DNA of 64,000 nt, taken from assembly GCA_964023205.1 (NCBI GenBank), contig OZ026851.1, forward strand, positions 20,157,528 to 20,221,527. Direction: 5' to 3'. Source of the DNA: Lutraria lutraria (lineage: Eukaryota; Mollusca; Bivalvia; Venerida; Mactridae). This document shows positions 1-11,159 of the stretch, in pieces; the stretch's first letter is position 1; each line of letters begins with the position of its first letter. The position numbers were made by a program, and so were the translations under genes. The notes beneath the pieces are model-generated. The model saw nothing but the letters and a program-made list of their open reading frames with translations, was not told the DNA's origin and made no database searches.

Positions 1-887
1 TAGGAACCAACATATCCTGTATTATATATGGTGTTGAATAAAAAAGAAAACAATAAAAGCTGCTTAAAATATTTATTTGTTGTCATAAAATAATAAATAT
101 CTTGCTCTCACAAATATTAATGGATGAATTTCATTGGGCAACAAATTCTACTGGAAATAATCGAAATAAATTGTGGTTGAAAATTCTGAGGGCGAATCAG
201 ATAGGGTAAAAAATTCTTGGAATGAATATTCTTTGGAGAAAAATTTGATCATTTGAAAAGAAAAGAAATTGAAACTTGTTTATTTTTCCCATTTGATAAT
301 TCATCCATTAATGTTCAATGAGTGCAAGTCACAAGTTACAAAGTCAAATAATACATACCTAGCAACTTTTACCTTGTTATCCTTCAGATGGGTGTCCAGC
401 AATATGATAGACACTACAAATATAGATATAAAATAACATAAATTACAGACAATACTGGTCCTGCTAGGAATATATGCCATATATGAATGTGTCAATACCC
501 AAAAACATGAGGCTTCAAAAAACTATCAAGCAAATAATTAAACAGCCAATCATAACAGCTTTCACAGGCCAGAGGACCATGTGACATGACATAAAGCAAG
601 GAAAATAGTGACAACAATTAAAACCAGCATTTTCTGATCCTTAAACATTCAATAAAATCTACTTACAAGACAATAATCCAGAAATTAATCCAACAAACTG
701 TATTTTGTAAAACATGGTCCACCATTATGATTTGGGAAAATGATCAGCCAATCAAAACAGTTTTTACAAATTAAAAGATCATGTGACATGACACAAACCA
801 ATGAAAACAGTTGTTATAACAAGTTCTATTTTCTCTTGAGAGCCAATAGTAAATTTATATATGAAATTTGGACACACAATAGTGTGT
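1..887. other. AT-rich noncoding stretch
   Basis: No gene, tRNA or clear repeat unit was recognised. Short open frames here are not supported by splice sites or by any protein family I know. Confidence 0.5.
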
Positions 888-957
888 GGTTTTGTGGTGT
901 AGAGGATAAGCTGCCTGACTGATAATCTGGAGATCGTGAGTTCAACCCCCACTCAGG
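888..957 (+). repeat. tRNA-Ile-like copy (tRNA pseudogene or SINE head)
   Basis: A Pol III type 2 promoter is present: box A TGGTGTAGAGG at 895-905 and box B GTTCAACCC at 940-948. The anticodon loop CTGATAA (919-925) would read GAT (Ile), and the anticodon and T stems each have one mismatch. The acceptor arms GGTTTTG and TCAGGTA barely pair, so a working tRNA is unlikely. A tRNA-derived SINE head is the better reading. Confidence 0.55.
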
Positions 958-1267
958 TAAGAATATTTATAAAATTGTATAAATTGTGATATGACATGTA
1001 TGTACACTAACTAGTTAACTAACCCTTCTAACATACTAAAATGAGCACTACTAACACTAACATGCAATCTAACATGAACACAACTCACATACTAACAGTA
1101 GCACTAGTAACATCCTAACATGGCATAACATAACATGTACACGACCTCACACCATAACATGCAAGCAACCGTAAATGAAGTAACCATAAAGCAATGAGTA
1201 CAATAAACTAGCTGATAAAAATATTATATTTTAAAAATTCTGAATATTTTTTCTCTTTTTTTTTTAA

Positions 1268-1492
1268 TGCACCAATATTCTGTTTTGAGTCGATTCTATT
1301 AATAAAACCCCTGATTATCAGGCAAATTAGCGATTTTATGAAGAAAAAAATGTAACAATCAAAGGGAGGTAATTATTACCTCCCTTTGACTGCAGAATTT
1401 ATTGAAATAATTTTTTTTTCATAAAAAATACTTATTTTCCTGATAATCAGAGGAGTTAATGATAAAATAGACTAAAAGAGAGTATTGGTGCA
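1268..1492. mobile_element. Foldback MITE with ~55-bp terminal inverted repeats
   Basis: The ends are imperfect inverted repeats. The left arm 1268-1322 starts TGCACCAATATTC and ends CTGATTATCAGG; the right arm 1439-1492 is its complement with scattered differences. The centre (1359-1389) is an almost perfect palindrome built on TCAAAGGGAGGTAAT. There is no open frame, so this is a non-autonomous element. The superfamily cannot be assigned because no clear target duplication was seen. Confidence 0.75.
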
Positions 1493-1499
1493 TTTAAAC

Positions 1500-2330
1500 A
1501 AAATAGAAAAATAAAAATAAACTATTTTTTGTGAAATTTTTTTTTAAGTCATGGTAACATAAAACAGACAACCGGCTTATTAAAAAAAAAGAAAAAACAT
1601 TTTTCTCAAGTCATGGCATGTTGAAATATAAATTGAATTTAAATAAGTTCAGTATCATTCCAAATTAAAGTATCAAACATACATAGTGGTATATTAACAT
1701 ACTAATTGAAAAAGCAAAAAAATGCTATCAACAAAACACATAAACTTAAATCATAAAAATACACACTACAAGGCATCCCCCCAACATTTAAGAATTAATT
1801 GATCAAAACTATGGGAGATTGTTGCTGGTTTGGTTAGATAGAAATACATACAATCATTAAATTATTGATGAATTATTAGAGTGTCAAGTATAGAAATATT
1901 GTATGGAAGGCTCAGTGTATGTACATGTATATACAAGCAGACAGTCAGACACATGTATAAACTATCCATCAGATATACCTACATACTGAAGAAGGTGTGT
2001 ACAGGTAAATCAGTGATACAATTTTTTCTCACCATGTACATTGTTTCTACACTTAATTATTTGTATACCATTGTATCATATTCATGAAGTAATATAACTT
2101 TCAAATTTGACTTCAGAAACATACAACCATCTTAATACCTTATGAAAACACAACATTGACAAGTAAATCACAAATTTACAAACATTTATGAAGCTTTGAA
2201 CTATAACCATCTAATTGACACAAATATTTATCTAAATTTATTAAAACATTTTTGGTTTATTTTGGTAAATAAAGTCTGACTGTACACAACAGCCAAACTA
2301 TATAATTTAAACTCCTACATAAAAACAACT
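1500..2330. other. AT-rich noncoding stretch
   Basis: Low-complexity AT-rich DNA with short A and T runs. No supported gene or element was seen. Confidence 0.5.
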
Positions 2331-2369
2331 CCATAAAACAGCCATAGTGAATCATCAAAAGCCCCAACC

Positions 2370-5300
2370 ACGTATAACAGCCATATAATATCAATTAACC
2401 CCTAGAATAAAGACCAACCACATATAACAGCCATATTATATCATTAAACCCCTAGAATAAAGACCAACCATGTATAACAGCCATATTATATCAGTTAACC
2501 CCTAGAATAAATACCAACCATGTATAACAGCCATATTATATCAGTTAACGCCTCAAATAAAGACTTACCATGTATAACAGCCATATTATATCATTAAATC
2601 CCTAGAATAAAGACCAACCACATATAACAGCCACATTATATCATTAAACCCCTAGAATAAAGACCAACCATGTATAACAGCCATATTATATCAGTTAACT
2701 CCTAGAATAAAGACCAACCATGTAAAACGGCCATATTATATCATTAAACCCCTATAATAAAGACCAACCACATATAACAGCCATATTATATCATTAAACT
2801 CCTAGAATAAAGACCAACCATGTATAACAGCCATATTATATCATTAAACCCCTAGAATAAAGACCAACCACATATAACAGCCATATTATATCATTAAACT
2901 CCTAGAATAAAGACTTACCATGTATAACAGTCATATTATATCATTAAACTCCTAGAATAAAGACCAACCATGTATAACAGCCATATTATATCATTAAACC
3001 CCTAGAATAAAGACCAACCACATATAACAGCCATATCATATCATTAAACTCCTAGAATAAAGACCAACCACATATAACAGCCATATTATATCATTAAACC
3101 CCTAGAATAAAGACCAACCACATATAACAGCCATATTATATCATTAAACCCCTAGAATAAAGACCAACCATGTATAACAGTCGTATTATATCATTAAACC
3201 CCTAGAATAAAGACCAACCATGTATAACAGCCATATTATATCATTAAACTCCTAGAATAAAGACCAACCACATATAACAGCCATATTATATCATTAAACC
3301 CCTAGAATAAAGACCAACCACATATAACAGCCATATTATATCATTAAACTCCTAGAATAAAGACCAACCATGTATAACAGCCATATTATATCATTAAACT
3401 CCTAGAATAAAGACCAACCATGTATAACAGCCATATTATATCATTAAACCCCTAGAATAAAGACCAACCATGTATAACAGTCATATTATATCATTAAACC
3501 CCTAGAATAAAGACCAACCATGTATAACAGCCATATTATATCATTAAACTCCTAGAATAAAGACCAACCACATATAACAGCCATATTATATCATTAAACC
3601 CCTAGAATAAAGACCAACCACATATAACAGCCATATTATATCATTAAACCCCTAGAATAAAGACCAACCACATATAACAGCCATATTATATCATTAAACC
3701 CCTAGAATAAAGACCAACCACATATAACAGCCATATTATATCATTAAACTCCTAGAATAAAGACCAACCATGTATAACAGCCATATTATATCATTAAACC
3801 CCTAGAATAAAGACCAACCACATATAACAGCCATATTATATCATTAAACTCCTAGAATAAAGACTTACCATGTATAACAGTCATATTATATCATTAAACT
3901 CCTAGAATAAAGACCAACCATGTATAACAGCCATATTATATCATTAAACCCCTAGAATAAAGACCAACCACATATAACAGCCATATCATATCATTAAACT
4001 CCTAGAATAAAGACCAACCACATATAACAGCCATATTATATCATTAAACCCCTAGAATAAAGACCAACCACATATAACAGCCATATTATATCATTAAACC
4101 CCTAGAATAAAGACCAACCATGTATAACAGTCGTATTATATCATTAAACCCCTAGAATAAAGACCAACCATGTATAACAGCCATATTATATCATTAAACT
4201 CCTAGAATAAAGACCAACCACATATAACAGCCATATTATATCATTAAACCCCTAGAATAAAGACCAACCACATATAACAGCCATATTATATCATTAAACT
4301 CCTAGAATAAAGACCAACCATGTATAACAGCCATATTATATCATTAAACCCCTAGAATAAAGACCAACCACATATAACAGCCATATTATATCATTAAACC
4401 CCTAGAATAAAGACCAACGACATATAACACCCTTATTATATCATTAAACCCCTAGAATAAAGACCAACCATGTATAACAGCCATATTATATCATTAAACT
4501 CCTAGAATAAAGACCAACCATGTATAACAGTCATATTATATCATTAAACCCCTAGAATAAAGACCAAGCACATATAACAGCCATATTATATCATTAAACC
4601 CCTAGAATAAAGACCAACCACATATAACAGTCATATTATATAATTAAACCCCTAAAATAAAGACCAACCATGTATAAAAGCCATATTATATCATTAAACC
4701 CCTAGAATAAAGACTAACCATGTATAACAGCCATATTATATCAGTTAACCCCTAGAATAAAGACAAACCATGTATAACAGCCATATTATATCAATTAGCC
4801 CCTAGAATAAAGACCAACCACATATAACAGCCATATTATATCATTAAACCCCTACAATAAAGACCAACCATGTATAACAGCCATATTATATCAGTTAACA
4901 CCTAGAATAAAGACCAACCATGTATAACAGCCATATTATATCAGTTAACCCCTAGAATAAAGACCAACCATGTATAACAGCCATATTATATCAGTTAACG
5001 CCTCGAATAAAGACTTACCATGTATAACAGTCATATTATATCATTAAACCCCTAGAATAAAGACCTACCATGTATAACAGCCATATTATATCATTAAATC
5101 CCTAGAATAAAGACCAACCACATATAACAGTCATATTATATCATTAAACCCCTAGAATAAAGACCTACCATGTATAACAGCCATATTATATCAGTTAACC
5201 CCTAGAATAAAGACCAACCATGTATAACAGCCATATTATATCATTAAACCCCTAGAATAAAGACCAACCATGTATAACAGCCATATTATATCAGTTAACC

Positions 5301-5440
5301 CCTACAATAAAGACCAACCATGTATAACAGCCATATTATATCATTAAACCCCTAGAATAAAGACCAACCACATATAACAGCCATATTATATCATTAAACC
5401 CCTAGAATAAAGACCAACCACATGTAACAGCCCTAATCTA
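2370..5440. repeat. 50-bp satellite array, about 61 units
   Basis: Head-to-tail 50-bp units contain CCTAGAATAAAGACCAACCA followed by a TGTATAACAG or CATATAACAG segment and CCATATTATATCATTAAAC. The outermost units at both ends are the most divergent, and the inner ones are nearly identical. Diagnostic variants recur 950 bp (19 units) apart: AGACTTACCA at 2911 and 3861, CCATATCATA at 3031 and 3981, and TCGTATTATA at 3181 and 4131. This points to a recent 19-unit block duplication. Confidence 0.95.
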
Positions 5441-5950
5441 TCATTTAAGAAAATACAGCATTGAAAAGAAGATGTAATGGGCTGTAACCATGAAATAATT
5501 CAATCATATAAAAAATCTTCAAGGAAAACAAAAACAAAGATGGAACACAGAAAGTTGACTGCTGAAAACTAATATAATAGTCTGTTATGGTCACCCTACC
5601 CTTCAAGTGTCTAATGGCAAAATCAAAACAACTTTTTACCGAAATTATTTCATTACATATAGAAATATAAATTGTTTTCGATATTCTGAATTGTTTCGAT
5701 ATGAAGGGAAGCAACTCAAGCAATACTAGTTTATAATTTAAGAGTATATTTTACATATCTTCATAACTTCCATAAAAACTAATGTTTTAACTCGCGCTTT
5801 TTTATATGACTTCATCAAACACACTATTATAGATATAATTTATCAAAATAATCATAATATCATTAATAATAACAATATGAGTTGTTTCCGGTAATCTGAA
5901 ATTGTTTTCAATTAAAAGTTTTTAATAAAAAAAAATAAGTAAAATAATAT
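5441..5950. other. Noncoding flank of the 50-bp array
   Basis: The 92-codon open frame on the minus strand here has no recognisable domain or splice support. I see nothing else. Confidence 0.4.
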
Positions 5951-6021
5951 AGATGTAGTCGGGATTGAACCCAGACCTCCTGCCTGTCAAGCAGTGACAT
6001 AAACCACTACACTACAGATGC
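5951..6021 (-). repeat. tRNA-like copy (SINE head or tRNA pseudogene)
   Basis: On the minus strand, box A TAGTGTAGTGG (6004-6014) and box B GTTCAATCC (5962-5970) match the Pol III type 2 consensus. The anticodon loop TTGACAG would give GAC (Val). The acceptor arms GCATCTG and CTACATC do not pair, so it is not a functional tRNA. Confidence 0.6.
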
Positions 6022-6186
6022 ATTATTCTATTTCATGTGTATTATATATACATATAGTTAACATACTGTGTTTTTTATTACAGTTCACTAGTTTCCAGAT
6101 TTGATTCATTATGTCAGCTATGGTCATAGGATTGAGAGAACAAGACATTTATATCCCTAATTTATATCCCTAATTTATATCCCTAC

Positions 6187-6243
6187 CCTTTGTGGTGTCC
6201 AGAGTAGAATCTACAAGTTTACAAGTGTCCCTTGTGGATCTTC
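6187..6243 (-). CDS. Candidate exon 3 of an unidentified minus-strand gene
   Basis: Entered in phase 1 from the candidate exon at 6268-6297, it reads RSTRDTCKLVDSTLDTTKG with no stop. The acceptor is CTCTTAAAACAG and the donor is GTAGGG. The 57-nt length keeps the phase. I do not recognise the protein. The support is only that three consecutive short exons keep the same phase. Confidence 0.25.
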
Positions 6244-6267
6244 CTGTTTTAAGAGCACACAGCTTAC

Positions 6268-6297
6268 CGGTATTCAAACAATCCCTGACAACTTTGA
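6268..6297 (-). CDS. Candidate exon 2 (30 nt) of the same unidentified gene
   Basis: The 30-nt segment is bounded by the acceptor TTTGTTCATTAG and the donor GTAAGC. In the phase left by 6503-6580 it reads VKVVRDCLNTG. Chance is possible, because short exons with plausible borders are easy to find in AT-rich DNA. Confidence 0.22.
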
Positions 6298-6502
6298 CTA
6301 ATGAACAAAAATATTTTGCTCAACAGAAGAAAATGAGAAAAAAAATTAAATGTAGCTAATTATTTTGTCAAAGAAATGTAACTCTTGCGGGCCTAAATCA
6401 CAAGTTCTTTTTAGTTACTTCCCTTGTAAACTTTAAGTTACATGATATTCTAAGAAAATTTATCAATATAATTATTTAAAACAAATACTGACATATATTT
6501 AC

Positions 6503-6580
6503 CATTGTCCAAGGTTGGATACAAAGTTGACTCCTGTTTGATCAACAACTTGTCAGGTATCCCATGACTCTCACTTGCTG
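6503..6580 (-). CDS. Candidate exon 1 of an unidentified gene
   Basis: The reading LIKQESTLYPTLDNG is open and ends at the donor GTAAATAT. The acceptor is TACTTCTATCCAACAG. Its 78 nt keeps phase 1, matching the two candidates downstream on the same strand. The frame remains open for about 30 more bases upstream, then meets a TGA, so the 5' border is uncertain. It lies 3' of the NFX1 exons, but the phase (1) does not fit the last NFX1 exon (phase 0), and it does not resemble the NFX1 tail. Confidence 0.25.
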
Positions 6581-6930
6581 CTGTTGGATAGAAGTATCTT
6601 TTATACAATGGAGGTCAGGTTTTCCCACATTTTGTTCCTGAATAAATATGTAATACTTGCGATAATTCAAACATAAACAATAAACATATATCATTAGTAT
6701 CATATAATTAAATAATGTATTTAATGTGCTACTAATATCTCTTGGCAGTTTAGAAATCAATTTTAGTCCGAATTGCATACCTTTGCTTTTTTCAAAATCC
6801 TTTTATCCGCTCATAGCTTTATATCCAAAATGCCAAATTTTCAAAAACAATGATGATCGTTTGAGTTATTTTTCAAAGATTAAAGGAAAAAGGAGATCAA
6901 TTTTAATGAAAACTCACAGTAGAAAGATAC

Positions 6931-8244
6931 AACAAGAGGGCCAAGATGGCCCTATATCGCTCACATGACAATCACTGTTCACTCATTAAAACATTGTTTT
7001 GAACCGGTGACCTAGTTTTTGACCCGGATGACCCATGTTAGAACTTGTCCTACATATAAATAAGACACACATTCTGACAAAATTTGGTGAAGATCCAATC
7101 AAAACCATGAAAACTACAGCATAGACAAGGTTTTCCTAAGATTTGACTTTGTGACCTAGTTTTTGACCCCAGACGACCTATGTTCGAATTTGTCTTACAT
7201 ATCATTAAGACAAACATTCTGACTAGGTTTGGTGAAGATAGGATCAAAATTTGACATCTACAGTGTTAATGAGGTTTTCCTAAGATTTGACCTTGTGACC
7301 TGGTTTTTGACCCTGGGTGACCCATATTTGAACTTGTCCTTAATATCATAAAGACAAACAATCTGACAATGTTTGGCCAAGATCCAATTAAAACCATGAC
7401 ATTTAGAGCTTTTACAAGATTTTTACCTAAGATTTGACCTGGTGACCCAGTTTTTGACCCCGGCTGGCCAATGTTCAACCTTGACCCACATATCATTGAG
7501 GCAAACATTCTGACAAGGTTTTGTGAAGATCCAATTAAAACTGTGACATCTACAGTGTTAACAAAGTTTCTCTAAGATTTGACCTGGTGACCTAGTTATT
7601 GACCCCAGATGACCCATATCTATACTTGACCGTTATATCATTAAAACAAACGATTTGACAAAGTTTGGTGAAGATCCAATAATAACTGTGAAATCTACAG
7701 TGTTAACATGGTTTTTCATAAGATTTGACCTAGCGATCTAGTTTTTGACCCAAGATGACCCATGTTCGAACTCGTCCAAGATATTATGAAGACAAACATT
7801 CTGACAAGGTTTCATGATCGTCCAATCAAAACAGTGACTTCTAGAGTGTTCACAAAGTTTTCCAGCAATTTGCCCTAGTGACCTAGTTTTTCACAGGAAA
7901 TGACCCATTATCAAGCTTGACCTACATATTATTTAAAATAAACATTCTGACAAAGTTTCATGAAGATCCAGTCAAAACAGTGATTTCTAAAGTGTTCACA
8001 AGGTTTTCCCTTATTTGGCCCTGGTGACCTAGTTTTTTTACCCAAAATGGCCCAATATCGAACTCGTCCGAGATTTTGTTGATATTAACGTTCTGACCCA
8101 GTTTTGCTAAAATTGACCTAAAAATGTTGCCCCTAGTGTGGTCACAACATAAAGTTTGACGACGCACAACGCACACCGCACGACGCCGGACGGAGAGTGA
8201 TCCTAATAGCTCACTTTGTCACTTTGTGACATGTGAGCTAAAAA
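6931..8244. mobile_element. 145-bp-monomer interspersed element, copy A
   Basis: The 5' end ACAAGAGGGCCAAGATGGCC contains a small hairpin (GGGCCA/TGGCCC). The body is eight degenerate monomers about 145 bp long, each starting near GACCTAGTTTTTGACCC (about 7009, 7151, 7299, 7444, 7589, 7734, 7880, 8027). It then has a GC-rich GACGCACGACG-type block and a 3' nested hairpin, AGCTCAC..GTCAC..GTGAC..GTGAGCT, followed by A residues. There is no coding capacity. Near-full relatives are at 11911, 23767 and 44299. Its 3' end lies about 10 bp from the NFX1 splice donor at 8253. Confidence 0.85.
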
Positions 8245-8253
8245 CAGACATAC

Positions 8254-8382
8254 CTTGGCTTTACAAACTGTTTTAGGACACGGTTCGTCACCATGACAGA
8301 CTGCAGCACATATATGTTCACATAATGTTCGACGTTGCCGACATAACTGTTGACAAATCTGTGCTTTTTCAAGACAGGGACC
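8254..8382 (-). CDS. NFX1: NFX1-type zinc finger exon (last recognised)
   Basis: The 43 codons are in phase 0 at both ends, with the acceptor TTTTCAG and donor GTATGTCTG. The translation contains CEHICAAVCHGDEPCPKTVC and ends CKAK. This matches the spacing of the NF-X1 zinc-finger repeat (C..HxC..C..H..CP..C) and, from memory, the CKAK segment near the end of the vertebrate NFX1 finger block. NFX1 proteins are nuclear X-box-binding transcription regulators with a RING/PHD-like domain, a run of NFX1 fingers and a C-terminal R3H domain. The expected next exon (CxCGRRK segment) and the R3H domain were not found at lower coordinates. The transposable element copy A begins about 10 bp after the donor. 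Confidence 0.88.
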
Positions 8383-8383
8383 C

Positions 8384-8678
8384 TGAAAAGTAATGTTATA
8401 ACTAGAGCTTTGTCACAGAAGTGACTCAATACCCCAACCACCGCTTGACACTAAGAATGCCATTGTACACTACATGGCTAAGTTCAAGGGCATATAAATC
8501 TGAATCAATGGGCATGGAAATTGTGTCTTGCACATTCATACTCCATGGTGATGACATATTTCTAAAGTAATTTTTTTGTGCTATAGCAACATGGTCCATG
8601 AAAGCAAATATGTTTATATGCATAATTTGCCTAAGATAGCAGGTCATACTAAAATAAAAATTTTGTCCAGATATTTAC
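8384..8678 (-). other. NFX1 intron
   Basis: Intron between the exons at 8679-8783 and 8254-8382. Open frames here on either strand have no splice or domain support. Confidence 0.6.
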
Positions 8679-8783
8679 CTGATGACAAGTTCTTATACAT
8701 CTATGCTGTCCACATGGCAAAGGCTTACTACATTTCATACCACATGAGATTTCCGTTAGATGGCACGGAATGTTAGCTCTCAT
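8679..8783 (-). CDS. NFX1: NFX1-type zinc finger exon
   Basis: The exon has 35 codons in phase 0 at both ends, with acceptor TTTATTTTCAG and donor GTAAATAT. It reads MRANIPCHLTEIS and then CGMKCSKPLPCGQHRCIRTC. The IPCH..ISCG..C...LPCG.H.C..CH pattern is the family signature and joins in frame to GPC of the exon at 8254-8382. No interrupting stop is present. Joined to its neighbours it would supply one complete NFX1 finger. Confidence 0.9.
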
Positions 8784-9767
8784 CTGAAAATAAACAATAC
8801 ACGATCAATTCACTCATTCTTACAGTCTTTATGAATAACTTCTTAAAGCATCAGACATTCGGTCTTGAAAAGGCGTAAATTTTACCAGAACAAATGAACT
8901 TTTACTGGACCGAATGTTAAGCTGTCATTGCATGGTAAAATTTTGTCTCTTAAACATTTATAACATAGTGGCTCTCATACCTATCATTATTTCTATAATT
9001 ATCATTAATTGAATAATTAATTAGAGACATGAATTTGTATATACCAGTCTGTATTTTAAATAATGACAAAAGTATGTTTAACATGTATGTATTGGCAGTA
9101 GAACAAGTCTCTGTAAACAACTTAAGTCAGCATACCACAGATGTCGTCCATATACTAATTGGTATTTTGGGATGTTTGCATTATACTGTAACTTTGTTAA
9201 AAGTTTATATTAACTATTATAAATTGATCGACGAAAAATGATAACTTATTACACATCAGATTGCATCAGATAATTAACCTATAATTTCATTGGTCATGAG
9301 ACTTGTGGTTCCGAAAACTTCACTGCTGTCAATAACATTTTTTAGATACCATATAACTAATTGTCTTGTGTGTGAGAAAGAAGAAAAAGAGAGAGAAAAT
9401 AAGAACATTTTAATTTTGATTAAACCTAACTATACGATCATGGATTGTTTTTCTTTATGTCACCAATCGCTATGTGACACATTTATCAAAGTATATTTCT
9501 TTACATACATAACGTTCTATATGATGACTTCTTATTTACAAGTATTAAGTTAAGGTACTCCATTAAGCATCAGCTTAAATTCCCATGTACCATCAGTCTA
9601 ACGTCCAGTTCATTTATACCAGACCAGCAGTGATTTAGGCAGACTTGGTCTTAGGAACGGTGGCCTAATTCGAAGACTTCTTATGCAATGATTATGTTAT
9701 GCAGATATAATGAAAATTTGAGAGTATTCAAGAAAGAAATATTTGATGTCTAAGGTCAACAACTTAC
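8784..9767 (-). other. NFX1 intron
   Basis: A 984-bp AT-rich intron. The plus-strand open frames at 9029-9241 and 9290-9553 are low-complexity readings without recognisable domains. Confidence 0.6.
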
Positions 9768-9812
9768 CACATGACTACCCATAAACATCCTCACTGTGAC
9801 AATTATGACGTA
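9768..9812 (-). pseudogene. NFX1: NFX1 exon with internal deletion and frameshift
   Basis: Borders are good: acceptor ATTTCTTGCAG and donor GTAAGTTG. Entered in the phase left by the exon at 10904-11023, it begins VRHNCHSED. This fits the family pattern of HxCHSEE after CDH, then meets TAG. In another frame its end reads FMGSHV, which joins in phase 0 to MRANIPC of the next exon and fits the family's CMGxH segment. The expected middle (about 12 residues including a CPPC pair) is absent. The exon is 45 nt where about 83-84 would be expected, a loss that is not a multiple of three. Either this allele is broken or the assembly is wrong here. Confidence 0.75.
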
Positions 9813-10903
9813 CTGCAAGAAATAAAAATATATCAAGATTACTCATAAACTAGTCTTTTATTAGAAAACATGTTCAAAGGAGCTAAATTCCGTCTTTGCA
9901 TCGGAAAATGTATGAAGATGAAAAATTAACCTAAATAAGTGCCATTTAATATGGGAAAATAACCTGGCTTACTTATAACTTCATTATCATGGTACACTTC
10001 TTTTTCTTTCATCGGGTCAATGTCTGACCAACAGCCAGGGTCATTCCATGATGTTTCCAGCTTTAACAGTGGTGGAAGACCAGGAATTTTTGGGGGCTAT
10101 TTTATAGCCGAAATTCGGTCATATATACCCAATGGAAAATAGTATCTTTTTTTCCCAATTCACAGACGAAAATTCCCAATCCCTTAAAAAAAGGTTTTTT
10201 GTTTGTTTTATTATTATTAATTTTATAAGTTTATTAACATCACTATTGGTAGTAAATACCTTATTCTGCTACTGTTCTAAGGGAGAATAAGTAGAATAAG
10301 ATGAACATTGCAAAAATTGTAGTTATGCATTTTTTCCAAATTTTGATAAAAACACAGCAAAAATTCCCAATCCCAAGGGTACGGATCATATTCCCAAAAT
10401 ACCAAGAAAAAAATGAAGACCCTAAGTCTTTACCTGAGTAGAACCACCACGTAAAACTTTAAAAACATATTCCTCACATCGAGGGCTCAGCGCAACACTG
10501 TAGTAACTTGTTCTCATTTCAATATGAGTTACGACACTGTTGCGTTGAACCCTCGACATGTGAAATTTGGTCCTAGGTGGGTTTTGTTAAACTCATTACT
10601 GAGAGGAGCTGATGTTTACCAGTCAGAGATTATAATCACTTGACAACGGAGGCCGGGGCCTTTTTTCCTTCTATAACAGAGGCTGAATTTCAGTGACTTC
10701 CCAATTGCAAAAAGGTTCTTTCTTCCCAATTTGGAGAAATTCCCAAAAAGACAATGCTATTCTAACTTGGTTCTCTAACAATCTCCAAATTTAGCAAAAA
10801 TCACCGTTGAATTTCCCAAAATGAAAGGCTAAGGCCACTTCCAAATTTTTGGAAAAAAAGAAGGCCCTGGATGCCCTTGATTAGATGGATCTATAATACA
10901 TAC
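9813..10903 (-). other. NFX1 intron containing a dispersed repeat
   Basis: Intron. Its middle (about 10080-10860) contains a dispersed repeat with GGGGGCTATTTTATAGCCG, GCCGAAATTCGG and repeated TTCCCAAT words. A related sequence (GGGGCCGAAATTCGG) is at 58265-58540. Confidence 0.55.
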
Positions 10904-11023
10904 CTGTATGATCACATCCATGCTCTCTGGTACAAGGTCTATGACATTCTGGAGGATTTGTACCACATGGTATCGGAGGATACATGACTTCAGCCCCACA
11001 GTGACACATTAGCTCATCAAATC
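10904..11023 (-). CDS. NFX1: NFX1-type zinc finger exon
   Basis: The exon is 120 nt with acceptor CTCTTTCAG and donor GTATGTATT. It is entered in phase 1 and left in phase 1. It reads GFDELM and then [20 protein letters not shown], followed by [13 protein letters not shown]. The segment FDEL.CHCG..V.YPP.PCG..PPEC is among the most conserved parts of the NFX1 family, which makes the assignment secure. The upstream exon supplies the first base of the split glycine codon. Confidence 0.92.
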
Positions 11024-11159
11024 CTGAAAGAGATTCACAGCATTAAGTTAAGCTCAAGGCGAATCTAAGATTTCAAATCATAATCAAGAAAAGGTGCTTC
11101 CAACTTGTTTAAGACTTTCATAGATATTCGAATGACAACATGTATTTAGAATAACAAGA

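Noticed and set aside
7050..8176. Several minus-strand frames with similar sequences in copies A-D
   Set aside because: They are repeated readings of the 145-bp monomers, with shifting frames and no conserved protein.
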